Shown here: positions 46,391-58,740 of the stretch, in pieces
How positions within the stretch are numbered: position 1 is the first letter of the stretch
How the letters are laid out: the number at the start of each line of letters is the position of its first letter
From: Serripes groenlandicus
Lineage: Eukaryota; Mollusca; Bivalvia; Cardiida; Cardiidae
Assembly: GCA_031761405.1 (NCBI GenBank)
Contig: JASEVX010000017.1
Location: forward strand, 9,239,675 to 9,303,674
Direction of reading: 5' to 3'
DNA length: 64,000 nucleotides
Notes under the pieces: generated by a model
What the model was told of the DNA's origin: nothing
The model's input: the letters and a program-made list of their open reading frames with translations, nothing else
Databases searched by the model: none
Position numbers and translations under genes: made by a program

Positions 46391-46800
46391 TACATATATA
46401 CAGTTCACATAATTAAAATAAGTATGGATTAATTTAATACATATATACAGATCACAAACTTAGAATAAGTATGGGTTAATTAAATACATATATACAGTTC
46501 ACAAAATTAGAATAGGTAGGGATTAATTTAATACATATATACAGATCACAAAATTAGAATAAGTATGGGTTAATTAAATACATATATACAGATCACAAAA
46601 TTAGAATAAGTAGGGATCAAGTTTATACATATATACAACTTGTATAATTCGAATAAGCATGGATCAACTTTATACATAAAAACAGCTTATATCATTAGCA
46701 TTAGTATGGATAAAGTTTATACATATAAACACCTCCCAGAATTAGAATTGACATGGATTAAGTCTATACATATATACAGCTCAGAGAATCATAATTATTA
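46391..46800. repeat. 47-bp tandem array, about 9 copies
   Basis: TACATATATACAGATCACA plus AATTAGAATAAGTATGG units start at 46391, 46438, 46485 and 46532 and continue with more divergence to about 46800. Confidence 0.9.
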
Positions 46801-47344
46801 TTTATATAACTATAAAGAATAAAGAGTGCTCGTCACAAGATAAGCACTGTTATAAAAATGCACGAATAAAGTTACATGTTGTTTAGTATAATTTAATGAT
46901 ATATACCATACTTTTCGTTAAAATATACGAGGTCTTATAGCATACACACTCTGACCTCAGCCTGCTTTGCGCGTTTTGAAACATTTAATACTTACCCTGG
47001 TATGAAGAAACATTTACGAACAATGTTGACCATGTGCAGCCTGTCTCTTCGTGCACTTTAGTCTTTTTCTACTCCGTTCGCTATTTATTTATTGACTCTT
47101 TGAAGTTTTTTTGAACTTCGATAATCAAGATCTGCTAGCAAATTCGTTCAGGATGTTCATTGGTCGCTATCTAGTTTTACAATTATCATTGCAGCTTTTG
47201 GAGAACAGCTTTGACATTAAATATATTGGTTACCTCCCCTGTTATCACACTATCGCAGATATATACGTCATATACCGGACAACGAGGATCGAGTTTATGA
47301 CACTAAACTCAAGATATAAGGGTGCAATTTGATCTTATATATGA
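46801..47344. other. No gene recognised
   Basis: Unassigned; a 73-codon frame shows no domain. Confidence 0.4.
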
Positions 47345-47571
47345 GCCGTTCCACGAGAAAACTAACATTATGGTATCTGCGTAATGTATCGACCCAGATC
47401 AGCCTGCGCAGTCCGCGCAGGCTAATCCGGACCGATAAATTCCGTCTTAGAGGGATAGATGTGTAGAGTAATGTATCCATGAAACAGAAAATGTTCAGGA
47501 GGCGAAAAGGGTCTGTCCGGGTCGATACTTTAAACAGAGTGCACAATGTGGGTTTTCCCGTCGGACGGCTC
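47345..47571. mobile_element. GCCGTCCCGCGAG hairpin element, shortened right arm
   Basis: GCCGTTCCACGAGAAAAC, GCGCAGTCCGCGCAGGC and GAAACAGAAAATGTTCAGG. A deletion then joins GTCTGTCCGGGTCGATAC before the end GGTTTTCCCGTCGGACGGC. Confidence 0.85.
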
Positions 47572-47917
47572 ATAGTATTAAGGTCAACGCCCGTTAGGTT
47601 GGTGTTCATCCCACGTGGCTCTTTTGGAACTAAGACCATATTGTCCATGTCCATGGAGAGGTCTATATAAAGAAGTATATACAATATCCTTCTTATTATT
47701 CATCCAAACCCTATGATGTGGTAACATGAAATAATTATCTCAATGAGGCGATTCTTTTGCGTGCACACCACATAAAGTTATAGGGTTAAATAAGGATTTT
47801 AGGATATGAAAATCGGCCCTTATCTGGAGATCTGGTCAAGTGATGACAAATAGAACATGCATATATACATGTACTTGATGATTTGCTAACGTCTTGTTAC
47901 GTTTCTGTAACATTGAT

Positions 47918-48261
47918 CAGGGGCGTAGCTCCCTTTAGGCACTGAAGGCACGTGCCTACACATTTTCTCTAAAAATGCCCCAAAAAGCAGTTGCGGCGAT
48001 ACACATCTGCGTAATGTATCGACCAGATCAGCCTGCGCTGTCCGCGCAGACTGATCCGGATGACACATTCCGTCTAAGGGGGGATGTATAGAGTAGTGAT
48101 TCCTGAAACAGAAAATCCACAGGAGGCGAAAAGTGTATATCCAGGTACGCCTGTGTGGCATAATTAGGCTGATCGGGGTCGATTCTTTACGCAGAGTCCA
48201 CGATGTCGATTTTCTCACAAAACGGCCTACACACATTGATTATTGCCAAGCTACGCCCCTG
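47918..48261. mobile_element. CAGGGGCGTAGCT-ended composite element
   Basis: Inverted ends CAGGGGCGTAGCT and AGCTACGCCCCTG are exact over 13 bases and flanked by TTGAT on both sides (47913-47917, 48262-48266). The ends resemble hAT-type termini, but a 5-bp duplication does not fit hAT (8 bp). The interior is largely a hairpin element of another family. Confidence 0.65.
48005..48226. mobile_element. GCCGTCCCGCGAG hairpin element inside the composite
   Basis: ATCTGCGTAATGTATCGACC through GTCGATTCTTTACGCAGAG to GATTTTCTCACAAAACGGC. Left terminus absent, as in the copy at 13412-13636. Confidence 0.8.
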
Positions 48262-48671
48262 TTGATCATATCACTTTCAAGCAGATCTTAATTAAGTTTG
48301 AGGATCGAAAAGCCTTAAACGAGTGAGTGAGTCTTACTAAGTTTGTGTTGATACTGCAGGTTCTGAATGTATACAGACAATTACAAATGTAAATAAAATA
48401 AAATAATAAGATGTGTTAAATTATTTGAAGAAAGCTCTAGGAAAGGGACTTTTATCACGTTCTACAATTCTTATTTGACATCGAAAGTCTATGTTGACAG
48501 TACTCAATGAGACGATTCTTTTTTAGATCCACAGCAAATGGTTTAATTTAGTATTAAGTGATATATGTCAGCATTACAACTGACTTACTGGTATAAATAG
48601 ATCAGAAGTACTTGTAATACCGTTAACCCTTTACCACCCGCTGACGCATTTTGACGCAATAGCAGCAGAAG
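48262..48671. other. Spacer with a hairpin-family end
   Basis: GTTAACCCTTTACCACCCGC and GACGCATTTTGACGCAATAG (48621-48665) are one end of the AACCCTTTCCC family. The rest is unassigned. Confidence 0.5.
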
Positions 48672-49093
48672 ACATACACATGTAAGTTATCGGTAATTTT
48701 ATCCAAACACGTTGCTTACGCTTTAATGATGTTCCACCAAGAGTATGCGCTAAATAGGGAAGCCAGTATTACCATGGGCTATAACTAGTCACTACTAATA
48801 CTGCCAAAAACAACTATGTACATACACATGTAAGTTATCGATAATGTTATCCAAACACGTTGCTTACGCTTTAATGCTGTTCCAGCAAGGTTATGCGCTG
48901 AATAGGGAAGTCAGTATTACCATGGGCTGTAACTAGTCACTAATAATACTGCCAAAAACAACTATATGTACATACACATGTAAGTTATCGATAATTTTAT
49001 CCAAACACGTTGCTTACGCTTTAATGCTGTTCCAGCAAGGTTATGCGCTGAATAGGGAAGCCAGTTTTTCCATGGGCTGTAACTAGTCACTAT
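48672..49093. repeat. 148-150-bp tandem repeat, 2.8 copies
   Basis: ACATACACATGTAAGTTATCG starts units at 48672, 48820 and 48970. Each contains CCAAACACGTTGCTTACGC and CCATGGGCTrTAACTAGTCA. Confidence 0.9.
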
Positions 49094-49771
49094 GCTCGAT
49101 TTAACGATATTTGCTATTAGTCCAGCAGCTTAGCTAGAAATATTACAAAAATTGTTCACTTTGTGATAAAAGCATGAAATTTGGAACAAGTATAGCTGAT
49201 GTTATTTTAAGAATATATAGATATTGGGCCACCTTGAAATTTTAAAATTTCGCCGATGGCAGCCATTTTCCAAAATGGCCGCCAGCTGCAGCTTTTTTAC
49301 ATTCTATTATAATTCGTTATCTTTCATTTTCTCCGGAATGTATTAACTTTTTTGAATGATATTAAGTGGATAGTTGTATAATGTTAAAACAAAGGCCAAG
49401 TTTGAATTGGACTGCCATTAGATAATTGTAAGCAGAGTTATTGCCCTTTGATTTTCATATCTGTACATCTTTTGTATACTGCTAAATTTCTCGACAGTAA
49501 ATGCAGATGATTTGTTGTTGCTCTTTTGTGGGAAGTCATAAATAGAAAAAGATCAAGCCTCATCTGTTTGTCTTTCTGGTTTCTACCAGATTATTCTTAC
49601 AGGAGTAATTGCCTTTGGATTTTGAATTTTTCATAGTTTTAAGGATTGCGCAATTTACACTGCCAGCAGTGCCCTATGTATCGTTCCCGCCAAAATTATA
49701 GTGAATGAGTGCAATTGCACTTTTTAAAGTCCAAATGAAGTAGTCAAGTCGTGTATCTTAACGGTTATGAT
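49094..49771. other. 3' flank of the XPG-like pseudogene
   Basis: No frame of note. GGCAGCCATTTTCCAAAATGG and GGCCGCCAGC form a local dyad that may belong to the same element as the broken gene; this is inference from proximity. Confidence 0.4.
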
Positions 49772-52700
49772 TTAACACTCTCCTTCACAATGACACAGTG
49801 CAGTACAATCCAAAGCAGCTTTCTTGCACTTGCAATGCTTGACACACCCTTTCTTACATTTGCAGGAAACAAGCTCATAGCTTGATTTGCCTGCATCTGG
49901 TAGACTAGTCCAAAATGACTCATAAAAGCCCTCTGCAGACTTGAACCAACCCCAGCTACAAGGTGAAGGTAGTGTGGGTGCAGACACAAGTGTTTGACCC
50001 CACACATGGCCACCTTGATACACGGCCCTTTTGACATGCTCCTGAAGGGCAGCCTTTGTTGGGGAAATGGACTGTACATTGTTTCTTTTCACAAACAATT
50101 TCTTTCTAGCCTTGTCTATTTCATGGCATGTGCTTGTTCTGTCGTAGAGCAAGATAATGAATCTTTCAATGATGGTCATAACGTCTTGTGGTACATCATC
50201 TGGGGCAGAAGATACTTTAATTAGAGCATTTGTAAGCTCTGGAAAGACATCCCATACAGCCCATGCAGTTTTCTTCCCACGACCAACAAAGCTTGACACT
50301 GTATCACAGCCTGTCAGTGCATGAAACATAGGAAGGGCGTCCATTTTTATAGGTCCTAGTCCGGCTGCAATAGCATGGACTGATATATATCTGAAGCTTT
50401 TTCCAGCTCCAAAGGCTAACCAAAGTTCAGCTTCCAGAGGTAAATTCCGAGTCACGGCTACAGCCAATACTACAACATCAGTATCAACAGTTTTAATCAT
50501 TACTTTCTGATGACCATTTCTTGAAGCATGTAACACGTGTAAAAACATGCGACTATCAGCTTCCTCGTGTGAGCACGGAGCAATGGTATTCAAATTTGGA
50601 AGAAGTGGTTTACTATGGACTTCTGCATTGTCTGTGATAACAAGTTGTTTATCTTCCTGCACAAACCATCTAAGAAGGACATCTGATAGGAAGCAAAACA
50701 ACTCTGATTTATTACTGTCATTCCTCAAAAAATCCTGCCAGTTCTTCGGAATAGGTACTGTGCCTACAACCCTTCGCTGCACTCCTTTTCCACGCTTTAC
50801 TCTTGTAGCGGTTTTCAAGGAATCTGCTATGTAACGGTCCCACACCACCCAAGTCTAGACACACTTTGAAGTTTCTTTGATATATATGGAATAAATATCT
50901 CATAAGCATATTCATTAAAGGTCTTTACACATGTTGGTTTAAGCATTTGAACAATAACAGCCCCATCTAGTATAATGCATGTGACCTTGGGTTCATCAGA
51001 TATTGTACCATGAACACTTTCTAGGCATGCTAGTAAATCACCTTTGATCCCCCATTAGACAGCGCTGGTGGACAAGACTGATTCTCGTGTCTAAAGAACT
51101 CGCCAAGGTTTCCATCTCTGGTCTGGCATGCAATGTACAACCTCGCAAACAGCTGCATGTCCTGTTTAAGAGAAATCATCTGCTGTTTGTTCTTCGAAAT
51201 TTTCCGGACCGCAGAAGCACCGAATACTACAAGCTTGTTCCTTTGTAAGGTGTCATCTATTGGTTTAGTTCGTTCAATTAGGCGTTCTCTTGTGAAAGCT
51301 GCAAATTGATTCTCCCCTATTTTCTTCACCTTATTCACGGTATCAATACTTGTAGGTCCCGCGATTTCTTTTGAATGTAAGACGATCAAATCTTTGCTTT
51401 CCTCTTCAAATGGATTACCAAGTTGTTCCATCGTATTAACTAATGAACGGACATCTCTAATGAAAGAGATTTGGACACTAGTTGTTTGGTCATGGTGATG
51501 CGAGTCACTTGATGAAAGTGACTGATTGGAACTGGACTCAAAGTCATGTATAGATTGGGCAATTTCTGGTCCCGCGATCATCCACCGAAGAAGAGCAGAA
51601 GGGTTTTCAGTCAGGCCTACAGCCCCGCCTTCTCCTTTAATCATGGCATTCAGTTGCTCATGGGCTTGATCAATAGCTATAGATGAAAATACATTTCTTG
51701 TTTTCTGAACAGTAAATTTACCAGCATTGAATTCTTCGGCTATTGCAGGGTGGGTCCTTGGTAGATCAGTCATATCTCTAAGGTGAACAGGAATCCATCG
51801 TGCGTAGTTTGTATGGTCCATCGCATGAAACCATTTCGTTAACTCTGTTAGAGCATCCAGGTACATGGAAAACGACGCCTCTCTCAATGATCTTACAAAT
51901 ACCAGTATGAGAAGCTCTAGCTCGAGTACAATGGACCAGTACCGAAAATGAGGGATAGAATCTGCTTTTTGGTTGCACCAAGCATCAAATTCTACAGGAA
52001 TTTCATTAGTGATGGTTTGACAGTAGTTATCATAAGCACGGCGTTGCAAAACATATAGAGCCGCTGCAGTAATCTGGTGAGCTTTTCTGGTTCGAGTTAC
52101 ATGGGTTGCCTTTAGAAACGAGTCAGCTGTCCCTTGTGAGGAGATGTCAGCTTGAACTAGTGCTTCAACCCAGCCACTACCTTTTAACCAATTCCCCAAC
52201 ATTTTCAACGCGGTCATCTCAATATGCAGACCACCGAACATAATAACAAACTTGTTTTCACCATATTTGTCCGGCCATTTAAACTGAATTTGTTTTGCCA
52301 ATGTATACAGTGGTTGGTCAAATGTGACGACAGGACTCTGGTTAGGATTCAGGTGTTCAACTGCTTTCCCGATGACATCAAGGGAATGTTTTATCATCGC
52401 AACAGTATGAGCACTTTCCTGAAAAAGCGGAATCAGAGCCGTGGAGCACAGGGGTAGAGGGTCATGTGGCCTATGACTTGCATGGAAGGCAGCCCAAGAT
52501 GTATTCAACACATTATCTGATGTGTCTGTGTCTCTTTCAATGGCATCCCTCGAATTAATTAACCTCTCATACTCTTCCTTCGTATGAACGCTGACACCAT
52601 CTCTTTCTAGACGTTCAACTCTACTTACTGGGACCTGTAACGATTTGATATTGCCAGCTACAGGGGGGACATTTGTGTAGCAATCCGGCAAACGGTCGAT

Positions 52701-53016
52701 GGTTCTGGAACTACCTTTCTCATTCCCTAAACGATCACTAAGGTTTTGGCCATTCCCTTCATCTACAAATGATGGATGCTGATGCAGCGATATAGCTGTG
52801 CCATGGAAAAAATCTCGCTGTTGTTGAACTGGGATTATGATCGATATTATCAACAGCAGCAGTTGTAAAAACATGACTACGCAATTGTGGAGGACATACA
52901 AGTTGCTGACTTTGATATAGGTCGCAAACTTTGTTATATAGTATAGAAGAGGCAATATTATTTCTACTTCGCTCTCGAAAAAGAAGATCTAGATCTGAAT
53001 TTAAAATATTAGCCAA
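49772..53016 (-). pseudogene. XPG/FEN1-like nuclease with CXC tail, broken by at least three frameshifts
   Basis: Four minus-strand frames follow one another: about 53016-52810, 52810-51045, 51045-50852 and 50848-49772. Together they look like one long protein of a family seen in molluscs, cnidarians and fish (from memory; function unknown). The second frame holds a large domain with FVIMFGGLHIEMTALKMLG and SSIAIDQAHEQLNAMIKG. The third starts a PIN-like fold (ILDGAVIVQML, an acidic first motif). The last adds the XPG/FEN1 acidic motifs: EEAD at residues 95-98, DTD at 122-124, GCD at 180-182, then GRGKKTA at 189-195, which is the helix-hairpin-helix position. Its tail (328-358) is a CXC cysteine cluster. 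Catalytic acids are retained although the frame is broken. The first 50 residues of the 641-codon frame are hydrophobic by frameshift, not a signal peptide. Sequencing errors or unrecognised introns are possible alternatives. Confidence 0.7.
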
Positions 53017-53576
53017 CTGGTGCTAGAGAACATGTGAAGACTTCGATCAAGAGTTGATGTAGATATGTTTGTTAAGAGATTGATTCAAGTCTACTCTGTC
53101 TTCTATTATATTGAGGCTACTCCATTCAGCGTGTGGACTTTCTGCCCAGTTGGTATTATAAGGAAACATCTTTAACGATTATCATTTTCTCACAACTCTG
53201 ATTCCGAGACTGCAATAAATAATATTTGTAAATTAAGTCATCATGTCCTTCATACTTATTTTAATAACCACGACATATAATAGGGATCAACATTTGTTAT
53301 TATTCAAGTATTGTAAAATACTTTGGGCCAGTGGCCTATATTATCAATACATGCATTGAGTTTAGTTGATCATTTTGGTCACGTTAAGGAAAACCCGTCC
53401 TTAAGGATTTTGCGACCAGCGTAGATCAATATCACACTGCGTATGCGCAGTCTTATCTAGATTATCCTCATTTGCCATCTAGACATAAAAGGCATCCCGG
53501 GAGCATTTAGATAAAGTTATAGACCAAAACATAAATGTGAAGTACATGTATGTAATTCCATCATGACTGCCATTAA
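53017..53576. other. 5' flank of the XPG-like pseudogene
   Basis: Bases 53040-53165 stay open on the minus strand for about 40 codons and could be a further N-terminal piece. GCGACCAGCGTAGATCA near 53410 hints at a relic of a bivalve hairpin repeat. Confidence 0.35.
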
Positions 53577-53730
53577 ACTCATTTAGCGCCGAATTACCTA
53601 AAGTTCAATATCGGACAAAGCTATTTGTCTTATTACGAGTTTTGGAATATTTTGATAACTGATTGCAGGCGTTATGAGCTGCATCTACTGAATCTGTATT
53701 GTTCTCAATATACCTTTGGCACTGAAGGAA
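53577..53730. mobile_element. CTTTCAGCGCCGAA-ended MITE, shortened
   Basis: Ends CTCATTTAGCGCCGAATTAC and ATACCTTTGGCACTGAAGG, with ATTTTGATAACTGAT inside. Confidence 0.65.
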
Positions 53731-54540
53731 ATAATTTCTTACCTCCTGATATAAGAAGGTATGTTTCGATGTGAAATGGCTCTATTCGTATCTGTCAGCA
53801 CAGCACGCTGCGTGGGTCTATGTAAACAAAGACAGCTAAGTGTTTGTCCAATAGTTATTCCGTGACCACGGCGTATCAATTTCTTGGAGGGAAATAAACA
53901 CCTCTTTCTTTGTGGCATTTATTCGAATTAAGCGGCTTTGTCAGGAAATCTACGGAAATTAGGCTTTGGTAAACGAGTTTCTAAATCAATTTTGTTATTG
54001 ATTTAAGGGAAACAAAATGGTATCAACCATCCATAGGACACCTACGATAACAGTCGATCCAAGTCAGCCTGTGTATCCGTTGGCAGTTGGCTATGGCTCT
54101 TCACTATTCATCTATTAGACACAGACGGTACAAAGAAGCTTTCGGCCCACTGTGTGCATTTGGACTCGAGTGCATGGATGACCTGGCAGCTATATGTACA
54201 ATTGTTCTTAAAAACACCAAGGTTCCCTTTCCGAGGGCACGGGGGTCACGTGTACCGATATTCTTGATTGATGAACATTCCAGTTATAACCGCTTGCCGA
54301 GTTATACGTATCTAAACTGAATCCATGATTAAGTAGGTGCCTTGTAAGTGGATGGTCCTTTCCTTGGTGCAGAAGACAACGGTTTGAATCCTGGACGGGT
54401 TATACCAACTAATTTAAATCAAAAGAAATGGCTCCTCCCAGTGATTCTTAGGGTTTGGGAGGGCATTACAACATATATCTCTGTCAAGCTAATTGATAAA
54501 GGTAAAATAATAAATCGCACCGGATAAACCATCGTACAAC
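53731..54540. other. No gene recognised; a possible SINE head
   Basis: GGTTTGAATCCTGGACGG (54380-54400) is box B-like and may be a decayed tRNA-derived SINE. The 77-codon frame at 54087-54320 shows no domain. Confidence 0.35.
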
Positions 54541-56000
54541 TGACATGCTAGTTCTGCCGGATTGGAAACTGGCAGAATCGTGAGTTAAAAAACAACCTTA
54601 TGTGCTCGCCTGTTCTGCTAGGTAGTAAACTGGAATACAAAGTTCAATAACAATCGTAAATACTCGCCTGTTCTGCTAGGTAGGAAACCGGAATACAAAG
54701 TTCACTAACAATCGTAAATACTCGCCTGTTCTGCTAGGTAGAAAACCGAAATAAAACGTTCAATAACAATCGTATATACTCGCCTGTTCTGGTAGGCCGT
54801 AAACCGGAATAACAATTTCAATAACAATCGTATGTTCTCGCCTGTTCTGGTAGGCCGTAAACTGGAATAAAATGACCAATAAAAATCGTATATTCTCGCC
54901 TGTTCTGCTAGGCCGTAAACCGGAATAAAAAGTTCAATAACAATCGTATATACTCACCTGTTTTGATAGGCTGTAAACTGGAATAAAAAGGTCAATAAAA
55001 ATCGTTAATACTCGGCTGTTCTGCAAGGTAGGAAACTGGAATACAAAGAAGTTCAATAAAAATCGTATATACTCGCCTGTTCTGCTAGGTAGGAAACCGG
55101 AATACAAAGTTAAATAAAAATCGTATATACTCGCCTGTTCTGGTAGGCCGTAACCCGGAATAAAAAGTTCAATAAAAATCGCATATACTCGCCTGTTCTG
55201 CTAGGTAGGAAACCGGAATACAAAGTTCAATAAAAATCGTATATACTCACCTGTTCTTCTACGTAGGAAACCGGAATACAAAGTGCAATAACAATCGTAT
55301 ATACTTGTCTGATCTTCTAGGAAGGAAACCGGAATAAAAGATCAATAATAATCGTATATACTCGCCTGTTCTGGTAGGCCGTAAACCGGAATAAAAAGTT
55401 CACTAACAATCGTAAATACTCACCTGTTCTGCTAGGTAGGACACCGGAATAAAAAGTTCACTAACAATCGTATATACTCGCCTGTTCTGCTAGGTAGGAA
55501 ACCGGAATAAAAAGTTCAAGAACAATCGTATATACTCGCCTGTTCTGCTAGGTAGTAAACCAGAACATTGTTCAATAACAATATTATATGCTCGGTAAAA
55601 TGTAGAAATAACAATTAAATATATACCCTCTAGTTCTGATGGGAAGTGCACTTGCAGGATAGGATAGTGCAACCACAATCTCATATACTCTCTAGTTCTG
55701 CTATGTAGCAATCTTGCAGAATAGTGAGATAACTATTAAAAATACTCGCTAGTGATGCTAGCTAGTAAACTTGTATGATAGTGCAATCACAATCTCATAT
55801 GTATACCTCTTGTTTTGTTCTGCTGTGGATCAATGTGGACGAAAAAAAGTGCCGTAACAACCTAAACATCTCGCTAGTTCAGCTGTGAAGTAAACTGGTA
55901 TATTTGAAATAACAATCTCATATGATCGTTAGTTCTGTTGTGTCATAATCAGGTAGAATAGTGCAATAACAATATAATATGCTCTCTCATTCTATGCAAA
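54541..56000. repeat. 58-59-bp tandem array, about 17 good copies plus decayed ones
   Basis: CTCGCCTGTTCTGCTAGGTAG, AAACCGGAATAAAAAGTTC and AATAACAATCGTATATA make the unit. Starts are at 54605, 54663, 54721 and 54779, and so on to about 55560. Divergent units continue to about 56000. Two alternating variants (GGTAGGAAACC and GGCCGTAAACC) are visible. Confidence 0.9.
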
Positions 56001-56166
56001 TTGGTAGAATGTAAAATAGATATACTCAATCTACTGAGCAGAAAATACAAAACGCATTTTATGTTCGCTCTGCAGTGACCGGATAGCATAAGAAGAAGAA
56101 TCTCGTTGTGACTAATAGTAGATAAAGCTTTAAGTAAAATAACAGATTACCTATTCGAACATGACC

Positions 56167-56463
56167 GTTTACCCTTTCAGAGCTACAACAAATCTGCAGT
56201 AGACGAAACATTTAGTCGAGAATAGGGAATCTCTCTATAAATAAAAGAAATAACAATTATTGAATATAGAAAACATTTGTAGCAAAAGCAGAACATGCTC
56301 ATTATGACCAAATTTTCCATGCCACAATATTATCAAAACACGCCCGCTGTGGGAAAGGATTAACCCCTTCCCATCTTTAGACACCTTTTTTCAGTAATTA
56401 TACGTACAACAGTAATTATACGTACGTCTGCTACAGATTTGCTGTATGTGGAAAAGGGTTAAT
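56167..56463. mobile_element. AACCCTTTCCC hairpin elements, two in tandem
   Basis: TTTACCCTTTCAGAGCTACA to CCGCTGTGGGAAAGGATTAA is one degenerate copy. It is followed directly by TAACCCCTTCCCATC and TTTGCTGTATGTGGAAAAG of another. Confidence 0.7.
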
Positions 56464-56898
56464 GAAATCGTTCGCACTTCATATTCACGATAACTGGCTA
56501 CATACGGGTTCTCGCAAAACCTAACGAGACGTGATCTTATTCATGTCTATCGCACGGAAGTAATTATTGGTGTTATCAACATTTCGATAAAAATGGCAGA
56601 AAAAGAAATGTGCAACAGATGTCGTGTGATTCGACCAGGAATAAACCTAGAATTAATCTCGTGAATTGTCTGTCTCAAACGTCTATTGCATGCTACTACG
56701 CCGTTGGATTATACACGAGTCAAACGTTTCTCTTTCTTGATTTTTACACTAGCCTGCCTAATCGCTCGTCGTTCATGACCGTCACACCGTTTCTGCCATT
56801 TGTAAACCAATGAATGGCAGATAGTTCTAATATTATAGTTGTTACTTATGGATGGAGAGTGAACATGTATAGCATTCAATAGTTTACAAAGCACTTGT
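56464..56898. other. No gene recognised
   Basis: A 67-codon frame at 56610-56813 has no domain. Unassigned. Confidence 0.4.
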
Positions 56899-58740
56899 CC
56901 TGAAGTAGTGTGCACTTTGATAATACTGCGTAAAACAACTATGTACTGAAGTAGTGACCACTTTGATAATACTGCGTAAAACAACTATGTACTGAAGTAG
57001 TGAGCACTTTGATAATACTGCGTAAAACAACTGTGTACTGAAGTAGTGTGCACTTTGATAAGACTGCGCCAAACATATATGTACTGAAGTAGTATGCACT
57101 TTAAAAATACTGCGCCAAACAACTATGTACTGAAGAAGTGTGCACTTTAATAATACTGTACAAGGCAACTATGTACTGAAGTAGTGTGCACTTTGATAAT
57201 ACTGCGCAAGACAACTATGTACTGAAGAAGTGTGCACTTTAATAATACTGTACAAAACAACTATGTACTGAAGTAGTGTGCACTTTAATAATACTGCGCC
57301 AAACAACTATGTACTGAAGAAGTATGCACTTTAAAAATATTGCGCAAGACAACTATGTACTGAAGAAGTGTGCACTTTAATAATACTGTACAAAACAACT
57401 ATGTACTGAAGTAGTGTGCACTTTAATAATACTGCGCCAAACAACTATGTACTGAAAAAGTTTGCACTTTAATCATACTGCGCAAGGCAACTATGTACTG
57501 AAGTTGTGTGCACTTAAATAATACTGCACCAAACAACTATGTACTGAAGTAGTGAGCACTTTAATAATACTGTACAAAACAACTATGTACTGAAGTAGTG
57601 TGCACTTTAATAATACTGCGCCAAACAACTATGTACTGAAGAAGTGTGCACTTTAATCATACTGCGCAAAACAATTATGTACTGAAGTAGTGTGCACTTT
57701 AATAATACTGTACAAAACAACTATGTACTGAAGTAGTGTGCACTTTAATAATACTGCGCCAAACAACTATGTACCGATGTAGTGAACTCTTTAATAATAC
57801 TGCGCCAAACAACTATATACTGAAGTAGTGTGCACTTTAATAATACTGCGCAAGGCAACTATGTACTGAAGTAGTGAGCACTTTAATAATACTGCGCCAA
57901 ACAACTATGGACTGAGGTAGCGTGCACTTTAATAATACTGCACCAAACAACTATGTACTGAAGAAGTGTGCACTTTAAAAATATTGCGAAATGCAACTAT
58001 GTACTGAAGTAGTGTGCACTTTAATAATACTGCGCCAAACAACTATGTACTGAAGTAGTGTGCACTTTAATAATACTGCGCCAAACAACTATGTACTGAA
58101 GAAGTGTGCACTTTACAAATATTGCGCAATGCAACTATGTACTGAAGTAGTGAGCACTTTAATAATACTGCGCCAAACAACTTCAGACTGAGGTAGGGTG
58201 CACTTTAATAATACTGCGCCAAACAACTATGTACTGAAGAAGTGTGCACTTTAAAAATATTGCGCAATGCAACTATATACTGAAGAAGTGTGCACTTAAA
58301 TAATACTGCGCAAGGCAACTATGTACTGAAGAAGTGTGCACTTTAACAATACTGCGCCAAACAACTATAGACTGAGGTAGCGTGCACTTTAATAATACTG
58401 CGCCAAACAACTATGTACTGAAGAAGTGTGCACTTTAAAAATATTGCGCAATGCAACTATGTACTGAAGAAGTGTGCACTTAAATAATACTGCGCAAGGC
58501 AACTATGTACTGAAGAAGTGTGCACTTTAACAATACTGCGCCAAACAACTATAGACTGAGGTAGCGTGCACTTTAATAATACTGTTCAAAACAACTATGT
58601 ACTGAAGAAGTGTGCACTTTAATAATACTGTACAAAACAACTATGTACTGAAGAAGTGTGCACTTTAATAATACTGTACAAAACAACTATGTACTGAAGA
58701 AGTTTGCACTTTAATAATACTGCGCCAAACACTTTGATAA
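56899..58740. repeat. 46-47-bp tandem array, about 40 copies
   Basis: The unit is ACTATGTACTGAAGTAGTG, TGCACTTTAATAATACTGCG, CCAAACA. Units vary at fixed positions (GTAGTG/GAAGTG, GCGCCAAAC/GTACAAAAC/GCGCAAGGC), and some variant groups repeat as blocks of three to five units. Confidence 0.95.

Noticed and set aside
47918..48261. hAT element
   Set aside because: The flanking duplication is 5 bp (TTGAT), not 8 bp, so the class is left open.
51030..52955. Hydrophobic N-terminus of the 641-codon frame as a signal peptide or membrane segment
   Set aside because: The neighbouring frame (52810-53016) contains the likely true N-terminal part, so these residues come from a frameshift.
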